Of a stretch of DNA of 64,000 bases, positions 34,401 to 43,700 are shown one piece after another. The stretch comes from Anisus vortex (taxonomy: Eukaryota > Mollusca > Gastropoda > Planorbidae), in NCBI GenBank assembly GCA_949126835.1, contig OX421505.1, positions 7,634,587 through 7,698,586 of the forward strand, written 5' to 3'. The notes under the pieces were generated by a model that was not told the DNA's origin, ran no database searches, and saw only the letters and a program-made list of their open reading frames with translations. Position 1 is the first letter of the stretch. Each line of letters begins with the position of its first letter. The translations under genes were made by a program, and so were the position numbers.

Positions 34401-37400
34401 TTTTCTTCAGGAGGGGCTTAATGATCGCCGTTTTGAATGGGCGTGGAATTTTGGCAGACAGTAGGCAGGTGTTTATAATACTACAAACACAGGAAGTAGA
34501 ATGTCCATGCATGTCAGCACAATTTTGGTAGGGATGGGGTCAACAGTGGAATATGTAAGTTTAGATGATAGAATAATACGTTTAAGTCCTTCCTCACAAA
34601 CAGGGATGAGTTCCACTAATGGGATACCTGCGAAGACATCATCCACTAGGGGCAAAGAATCACGCTCTTCAAAGCTTTTCCTAATTTTCTCGACTTTGTC
34701 AGTGAAGAATTTGCTAAGTGCTTCCGCTGCTTTCTCACTGCTCATGTCAGGCAGAACGGGGGTTTCAGATCTTTTTCCAAGAAGATCATTGACAATGGAG
34801 AAAATCTTGCGTGAGTCCGTTCCTGGAGACTTTAGTTTAGAAGAGATTGAATATGAACCGACTTTTCATGCCTGATCACTTGAGCGAACCTATTTCTTTC
34901 TTTCCGAAATATTTTTTTGTCACATTCAAGTCGAGTTCTTCTCCAACGCTTTTCAGCTAAACGACGGATTGACTTCGCTTTCCGAACTAAAGGGGAGTAC
35001 CAATAGGAGTTCGGTCTGTCACTAACAAGTTTTTCCGTCACTGGGGCGTAGTCATCCAGTAAAGTGGAGAGAGTCTGGTTGTACAGGAGGACCAGGTTTT
35101 CAGGATCACTTGATTGTGACTTAACCAATTCTGATTTAGTAAGACTATCGCGAAAAGAATACATATCGATATTCTTAAGATTCCTCGTCTTTATCTTTTT
35201 TCTCCCAGCAACTGGTCTTTTCATATGTGTCTTTAACCGCACAAGGAAGTGATCAGACAGAAGGAGGTCCTCAACACTCACAGAGTGGACAAATACCGGT
35301 ATGTCAGATCTAGAGACCACCCAATCTAGGATGTGTCCAGCTCTGTGCGTTGGTTTGGAAACATGCTGAGTTAAGTCAGCAGAGTCAAATAATTGCTTAA
35401 GCTGATGAGTGTGGTTGTTTTCTGGATCATCCCAGTGGAAATTAAAGTCACCTAAGATCAGTAAGCTCTTGTTTTTGATAGATGATACAAGGTTCCCAAA
35501 ATCGCCATGAAAACAGCTTTCCTTTAACTGATTTGCGACAGAAGGCGGAGGTCTATATATAACAATGATTCGAACAGTTTGTTTGCCTTGGGAGATTACG
35601 AAGTTCATGCATTCAAATGAGAAGTAGTTCATATCGTTACAAAGCCTCACAGTCAAGGCAGATCGATAGATCACTGCTAAGCCCCCACCACGTTGACCAG
35701 TAGAGCGGGGCTTTTGAAAAAAGACATAGCCAGTAGGCGTCATCTCTCTAATTGCTGGTTCATCACCCCCCTCATGCAGCCAAGACTCCGTGATGATCAT
35801 AATATCAAGTGATTATCAAATAGGAGATGATTCTCTTGAACATCCCATTAGCTTTTGTTCAAAAAAATTTAACCCACATGAGGTAAATTATAGCACAATA
35901 GAGCAGGAATTACTAGGACTTATCCAAGCATTGAAACATTTCAATTACTATGTAAATGGTTCTCAGTTCCCAATCGAGATATTCACTGATCACAATCCAC
36001 TAGTATTTCTTTCTCGCATCAAACAAAATCAGCGCATTCTAAGATGGAGTTTGTTTATTCAAGCTTACAACTTACGAATAACTCACTTATCTGGAAAAGA
36101 TAACATCGTCGCGGACACCCTATCGCGTATGTAACAAATGTATAAAAGGATAACTTCATGTATATATTCTGATAATCCTAACTAAGAGAATTGGATCATT
36201 TAAAATATAAATGCATGAATATATGAATATGTTTTGATTTTTTTATGCAATATCTTATGCCTTATTTTATGCCATGAATATTTCCATTTGCTAAGAACAA
36301 ATATTATTGAAAGAACCTAATAAGTTACTTATAAAATATTATGGATTTATGAACATAATTTTTCGTTATTAGTAAGAAAATGAATGAACAGAAATGTACA
36401 TCCGTATTTTGAAACAATCAAACTATAGTTGTAATTATGTAAAATCCAAAATAGAGTAATGTGCATACACTTCACATGCTTATACACTTAAGATTAAATT
36501 CTTACTCTTAAGTTTATTTAATTATTAATTTCATTTAAGTTGAATTAATTAATGATTGAATTGTTTAATATGATAACATTAGTTATGTTGATTTTTACCT
36601 TATAAATAAGATGATGATGTTTATAAGGAATGATATCTCAGAGAGTATATTTTTTTTTAGAATAACGCGAACATGTGTTATGGTCTAAGAATAACTTGAG
36701 ATCCTATATGGTGAGGGTTTAATAGAATAAATTATTTCCCTTACTTGTCTTATTTAACGGACTACCCAGGTGGAGTCAGTTTTTTTGTATATTGTTTAGA
36801 ACTAAAGTTAAGTGCAGGCGGTTCTAAAAGAAATTGCACACTTCTATTGTTTAGTATGCAATGTTCTTTTCCTTTTGGTACGGGCGAATGTTACGAAACG
36901 TAAATTCCCTACATTGTAATGTTAATAAACCAACTAAATCATTTAAGCGAATTGCGTTTAAACGATATAAAATATTTCTAAGCTCAAGGTTTCCCCCGGG
37001 TTTTTCCTAACCTAATTAGAGCATTATTGTTTTTTTTTAACCTGGATAAAAACATGAACTGTCCATGCTCGTACAGCATGTCAAGGTCGATCGGTTTCTC
37101 CTCATTTAGTTAGAGCCTTATTGCTTGTTCTTAATAAAAGACAATCTGATCACGCAGTCAACACGCGAGCTCGAGTGAAATACTCGTGTACCTAGGCTGT
37201 CTGGGATTTCCAACCATTGACCCATAACATATTTCTACGCGATTCGGACATTATAGTTCAGTTCTTGGCGTGCAGTCGATCGGATAACATCTAAGATTCT
37301 GAGTCTCTGAGTATCGTTTCTATTTGATTTGTATTATGGAATATTCTTTATTATTCTACTTTTAGCTACAATGCTATATGTTCATTGAAGATATTCATTA

Positions 37401-40400
37401 CTAATTGGAATATGTGTATTTCTTAATTGTGTATATGATATTATTTGGATTCCTACTGGATTGATTTTGTAAATTAAACCAAATTTATCGTTGCTTTCTA
37501 CACAACTTGGTTAACGTCAATATTTCAAAGTTATATACATGTGTGTATGTGTAGTATTTATTCAACTATATTAATAATCTACACTACAACTCAACATCGA
37601 GGTTCTTGCTGTATAATATGAGCCACAAATAATTATACATGAAGTAAAATCAACTGAAAACTCTAAAACTACGCTATGTGAATTGCCAGGGGATTACTAA
37701 GAACCAGGAATACTCTAGACAACTACAAACAAACTTCAGAATGATATAATAAGACCTTCACTAATACAAGGATACTCACACTAACAATAACAACACTATA
37801 ACTATTATTTTCCTCGAATAAAAAAGAGTTGTGCCAATCACAGTGAAGAGGGAGTCTGTAACACGCTGGAGTGTACGATCAGAAGCTGTTAAAGCTATTT
37901 ATTAAGGACTAGATGAACTAGTAGGGCAGTTGGAAAAATTATCAGAAGATGCATCAATGACGCCTGACATCAGAAGTGATGCAGAAACATTGCTGACAGG
38001 CATTTTAAACTTTAACTTCCTAGTTTTGTTACATTTCTGGAATGTCATACTTGAGAAAATTGATCGTGTCCGGAAACGTTTGCAAGATCCTACTATGAAA
38101 TTCAAGAAAGCAGCATCTGATCTTGAATCGTTGGAGCAAGAACTTGTCAACATTCGTGATAATTTGTGCCAGGTTGCAGTAGACAATGGAAAAACAAGAT
38201 GCACAACTTGGGGAATCGAGGTTGACAGAAGGATTAGATGACAAAAGAGGATGCCTAGAGAATTAGCAAGAGATGCAGGCCTTTCTACAGAAGAAGAAAT
38301 TGCACGTATTATGAACAGCGTAATTGATAGACTCAGGAGATATCAATATGGTTTTTACGTCTAAAAAAGGTAAGCACCAAATTTTGATATTTACTAGACG
38401 TCAAAACTTTTCTCGCTGAGACATATGTCGATACCCCTAGTCAAAATTGCAAAATGTCTATGACACTGACGTCAATGGTCACGAATTGTGCACAGCAATC
38501 GGAGACTGCAAAAATGCTGCTCAGTGCCCGGACTGAAGTTCTACCGAAAACTTCTTTGGATCTTCTTGGTTTTGTCGTTTCATATGGAGATGACGTATTT
38601 CCGAATCTGCGCATTTCACCGAAAATACTTCTAACGATAATCATTGCTGTTGCAATTGCAAGCTGTGAGCGGTCCTTCAGCAAACTAAGGCTTATTTTGT
38701 CTTTTTTACGTGCTTCAATGGAACAAGATCGTCTAAGTCAGGGGTCGGCAACCTAGGGAAGGCGTGCCAAACTTGGCACGCATAGCGATTTTCATTGGCA
38801 CGAGGTTGTTTTTTTATTGATGAAAAAACAAACATTTCCCCGTTCTTAATGAGGAAAACTGACTGTTGAAAACGATGTTTCTGAATGACAGAGCGACACA
38901 TTTCAGTTAGTTGAACGCATTTACAAGGACGGGTTAAATCAAGTGGGTTAAATGGACAAACAATTAATGCAGGAAATGTTTATTTACAACTGTTTAACGT
39001 TAATCAATTGTATACCTCTAATGATTACATATTGTAATGAATACAATAATGATAGATTTATAAAAAGGAAATAATAATTAGTCAGTAATATTTGTTATAT
39101 TACAAAACATAACTTGTTTGGCATCAATATTGAATCAAAATTAGAAACTTTTTTTGAATTAAAGGGAGATAATAAGTCCGTTTTTTATGCTATTATTTCT
39201 AATATTGTGTTTCTTATTTTTCTTTTATAATAGACTAAATGGCCTACAACTTATAACGTTATAATGACCAAACTGTAAAATGTAGTTGAAAATTTTATAA
39301 ATATATAAGATCTGTATGACTAAAACATTTTATGCTTATTTTTTAAACATTACATTAACTACCCTGTTTGTATGATTACTACATATGAATTCCGCTCTAC
39401 TATAGTGGTACTGCTCTTATATAGAGATTGAGCAAATTAAAGACAATCTCAGTTAAACTGAGAATAAACTATCATCAATATTACCAGTTGCTAGATCCTT
39501 ATCTGGACAACCAAATGATAATGTTTACAAAATCATTACCAAAAATATGAAAGTTTGGTAATATTATTTTTTGGGAATAAATGCAAATAAAAAGGTTGAT
39601 AATCACACACACGCGTTAATTATTGTTATTAAATATAAAACGCTTTAACGATTTTTTTTTCTATAAATTTCCTTTGCTTTTGGCTTTGGTCTTGCTACGG
39701 TGTTAAATTGTCTTATAAAAAAATAAAAATAAAACAAGTATAATAGAGCAGGTTGACTTTTAGGCTGTTGGCACGGTGAATGGTTTAGAAATCCTAGTTT
39801 GGCACACAATTAGCAAAAAGTTGCCGACCCCTGGTCTGAGTGATCATACACTTCTCAGCATCGAAAGAGAAACACTTGAGAATATTAATTTTGACAACAT
39901 TGACGAGTTTGCGACAGTCGAATCAAGGAGGATCAATTTGTTATAGACTATATCTATTCCAGTCATTTATAATTAGTAGTTGTTGTTTTTTTCAAATAAA
40001 TTGCTTACAATCGAATAGAGACTTATTAGTCTGTATTCTATTTCATTAAAATACCAGATGCTTCGAAAATGAACCATATAAACCCAAAAATTTCAAAATT
40101 TTCTTGGGGGCTCAGTGAGTTCCCAGACTCTGTCGGTCCGAGAAGGGGCTCAGACTTTGTGTCATGTCCCCGGGCGCAGATGACCCTAGCTACGCCACTG
40201 AAAAGAACGAGCATTTTGATTTTAATTTTTATATTCGCATCAATTTTCTTCCATCAGGCGTAGATGACCCGGATGATTATACTGACATTATTCCCTACGA
40301 TTGGCCAAACCGAAACGCCAGCATTCCATTTCTTCGAGTTGGATCATACGTGGAATACATCTTTTCCTCCGTAATTGCAGTCGGAATTATTCTGACTGTC

Positions 40401-40677
40401 GCAGGTAATTTTGAAATCGTATTGGAAAAAAAATTAATTTCATTGAATCAAAGCTAAATATATGAACGAAATTGCATTTGAATATATATTCGCGTTTTAA
40501 TATAGTGTTAGTTATTTTGATTTTGAGCAAATATTGATATGGACATTAACACAGTTTCTGTATATTTTTTTTGCATAGTAAATCGTTAACTAAAAAAGTC
40601 CAAAACGGCCGCCATTTTCATGGCAATCATCAGAAAAACAGTTTGTTCAACATATTTGTACTAGGACGTCTCAATGC

Positions 40678-40734
<57 letters not shown>

Positions 40735-43700
40735 AGAGAGAGAGAGAGATTTATATATATACATGAAAATGATCACAATGCATGCAGAAATATAAAATAA
40801 AAAGGGTTTCTACTGACTCCCCTACTCTTAATATGATAGAGAAAATGGACTTACAAAAACATTTTTTTTTCCGTATCAAGCTCTTATCCCCTCATTATCT
40901 CGTCTGTGTGCTTATGGTTTCTAATGCTAAGTTAATAATGTACATTGTGCTAAGATACCTTTAATTCGTACAATTATGTTCATTCATCTACTGTATTTTT
41001 GTTTTTCAGTATCTTCACTGGTTTTATACAGATACGTAGGTACGTCAAGGTTAATGCTATCAATACTATGCGGATTGTGTAGCTAGTTCAACGCAAATAC
41101 TCCTTATCCTTTAATTAAAATCAACTTAAGTCGTAGAGCTTATAATGTCCGACCAAACTGGGATGAACTCGTGGGACACTTATTTAACTCCTTTAATTAT
41201 TGCTTTACCCATTCAGTAACTCAATTGTAAAATGTTATCTTTTCCACATCAAAAGTTTTCTTTGTTTCACTAACATATGTAAAGTAAAAAAATCCTTATT
41301 TGACAACGTAAGTCTCTGTGTGACACGTTAAGTCACAAGGAGATTGTATGACCAGCACAGCGCCCAGTCACCTTTACTTTACCACTCACCACCGACTAAT
41401 GTCAGGTACTCATCACAGCTACGGTTAGACTCAATGGAGACCTGGGGAAAAACAATTCTAGCTTTACGTGGATTCAAACCTTGCGCATTCCATACGACAA
41501 ATCGAACGCGTAGACAATTGGCCACGGGACTACAAAAGAATGTTGTTGTTTTTAAAGTCTCGTTTTCGGTTTCACTGTATACAATGCCTCTGAGTCTACC
41601 CAGCTCTGACACTAGTTGCGGTACAGTTAAGGCGGCTAGGCATTGTGCTGGCCACACACCCCTTCGTATGCAATAACAACAGAAACTGGTGAACGCTGCT
41701 TCACCAGCCGTATGATCAGCTTGGTCCGAATGGTAATTTACTGTATACGATATACAGAGGATAGTAGTGTCCTTAATGTCTTGAAAAGAAGACAGGAATT
41801 TTTTTTGTTATCAGTCAGTTCAATTTTTTCTTTAAGGTCACATGATTAAATTTTTTAAATACTTATTGAAGAAAGAGGAGACGGGCCCAAAGTTATCACT
41901 AGTGGGCTCTGAATCCAATCAACCTTGGTTAGGGTATTCAGCCAACCACTATCTTTCATTTCTAGGAAAGACTTAACATAACTTTTATCCTAACCTTTAT
42001 TTGAAACCAAATTTCAAATTAGTATTGACTAGTCTGTGTGTTTAATTTCTCTTGTTAGACAAAATGAAACGCAGAAACAGAGACGGAGACGACTGGGGAC
42101 CTTACAGGATTACCTCCAGAGACATTCTAGGTCATCACTACTCGTTATATCTTGTTATTTACTTTCACATGGGTTATCGACCAATTATCATAACTTTTAT
42201 AACCTTGATTTTACAAAACCCCAAAAAAATTAGTGAAATCAACAACACTTTAACACATCACCAGGAACTTTTTTAAAAAATGAAATATTATTTTTAAAGC
42301 AATCTTAGTTCATATCTTATTGAGTGAGTCAATGGTTATCTATCTGCTGAAATTGTCTATTTCTAGGTAAACAGTAATAATATAGAGCTGGAAAATATCG
42401 ATGTAGCCCGTATTTCTATTAATATTTCATAGTTATAGATAACCAGCCACTTCCTTACAAAGACCTATTACCCATGCACACCAGAAATATTTGGAATTGT
42501 GTTTCATATGGAAAAACTGTAGACTAAAAATATAAAAAAGGATCTTATCTTATATATTACAGACGCTCCTTCTATAAAGAAGATTATTGCGTCCTATGCT
42601 CATCCGTGGTCCGAATCTAGTCTGGCATCTTTATTAATGTATTAAATGATGTCAAGTTACTGGTTTTTCTGGTTTGTTCTGGTAGCCCATTCCAAGCCCG
42701 AATGCCACTCGAGAAGAAAGAGTACTTATATGCATTTTGTATCTCATAAGGGATAAGGAAAGTGTTTTGTCCTTATGTATATTTGAGCTTTGCAACAGGC
42801 TGTTATTGGGTTGCATTTCTAAATTAGAGTTTAATGCCTTATGTATTATTACTACTTTACTCTTTTTCACACTATCATATTATAATTCATTTATTTTTAA
42901 ATTGTTATAGTGGATTAAAATTGGTCGCTGCACAAATGTATGATAACTAAATAACATTATCTATGAATTCAACGAATAAGCTTTTGGTAGTGTTCATCTT
43001 GATAAAAATTAAATCCAACAATTTTTTGATATGTTGAAAAATCTGGAGTTTCATTTCTTTTTCTGATTTTAGGTGACGTTTATACTGGCCCTAATAAAAT
43101 TCTTAGTAAGTATGGAACACCTTGATTTTACATATGCTATATATTGTTATGTCTTTTTATATGCATACCTTATTAATAGTGTTCGTATATCATTTTTTGT
43201 GTATGTAGCCCTATTTTCGCGGCTCGTGTTTTATATGGCGGACTGTTAGATCAGATGGTATGAGTTATTTGTCTGTGAATGACTTTATGTCCTATGTGAA
43301 TGATACTATTTTCTATGTGAATGATTCTATGTTCTATGTGAATGCTTATTAGATGTGGTTATGTTCATTGGAATGGTGTGTTTATTTAGTTAAGGAAAAG
43401 GGGTCGCTCATATCTAAAAAAATAACGTTTTCTGTCTTATTCAATCTCAGGTGAATCTACAGCAGGTAAATACATAAATATTTATATAAATATAAATGTG
43501 CATGTGAGTATATAAATATATATAAATGTGTATACAAGTGTCTATGCTGCTACTTTTTTTTTTTCTCAACAATTTGTTCACTAGTGCCTAAACATTACTT
43601 GTAGAAAAAATATATTTAAGCTATAAACTCTATTGTGAAGATTCCCAGCCTGCACTATTGATACACTAATGATGGGATAAACTGCGGTCATGTTTGGGAG

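Larger units (their letters stand above)
32935..35812 (-). mobile_element. CR1/L2-like LINE, 5' truncated, nested in the retrotransposon
   Basis: It lies antisense within the RNase H region, so the host element's frame stops at VISQ (32930) and resumes at YQIGDDSLEHP (about 35815). The 3' end carries an (ATT)n tail, seen as AATAATAATAAT at 32933-32953. The endonuclease and RT blocks lie in four successive frames with a further stop, so it is inactive. The N-terminus of the endonuclease is missing. No clear target duplication is visible, which is usual for CR1/L2. Confidence 0.88.
26940..37812 (+). mobile_element. Ty3-type LTR retrotransposon with integrase before RT (Gmr1-like), defective
   Basis: Domain order read from the sequence: capsid-like Gag, CCHC knuckle, protease, integrase with GPY/F-type module, reverse transcriptase, RNase H, then non-coding and 3' LTR. 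Standard Ty3 elements have integrase last; integrase before RT with Ty3-like RT defines the Gmr1-like group. Integrase and RT share one uninterrupted frame (30930 to about 32940), so the order is not an assembly scramble. The copy is dead: frameshift near 29080, stops near 30753 and 30870, and a LINE inserted in RNase H. No envelope frame is seen. Nearly identical LTRs imply fairly recent insertion. Flanking target duplications were not found. Confidence 0.9.
25682..40257 (+). other. Giant intron of gene B (14.6 kb)
   Basis: Holds, in order, the donor-like array, the Ty3-type element with nested LINE, and the hAT relic with nested hAT element. The intron bounds are inferred from matching phase 1 at both ends. 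Confidence 0.65.

Noticed and set aside
36135..36888. Envelope-like gene between RNase H and the 3' LTR
   Set aside because: No open frame of meaningful length; the region is non-coding.
41010..41039. VLYRYV in gene B as an ITIM-type motif
   Set aside because: The letters fit [VIL]xYxx[LV], but the tyrosine is at the membrane edge and the motif is not repeated in A or C.
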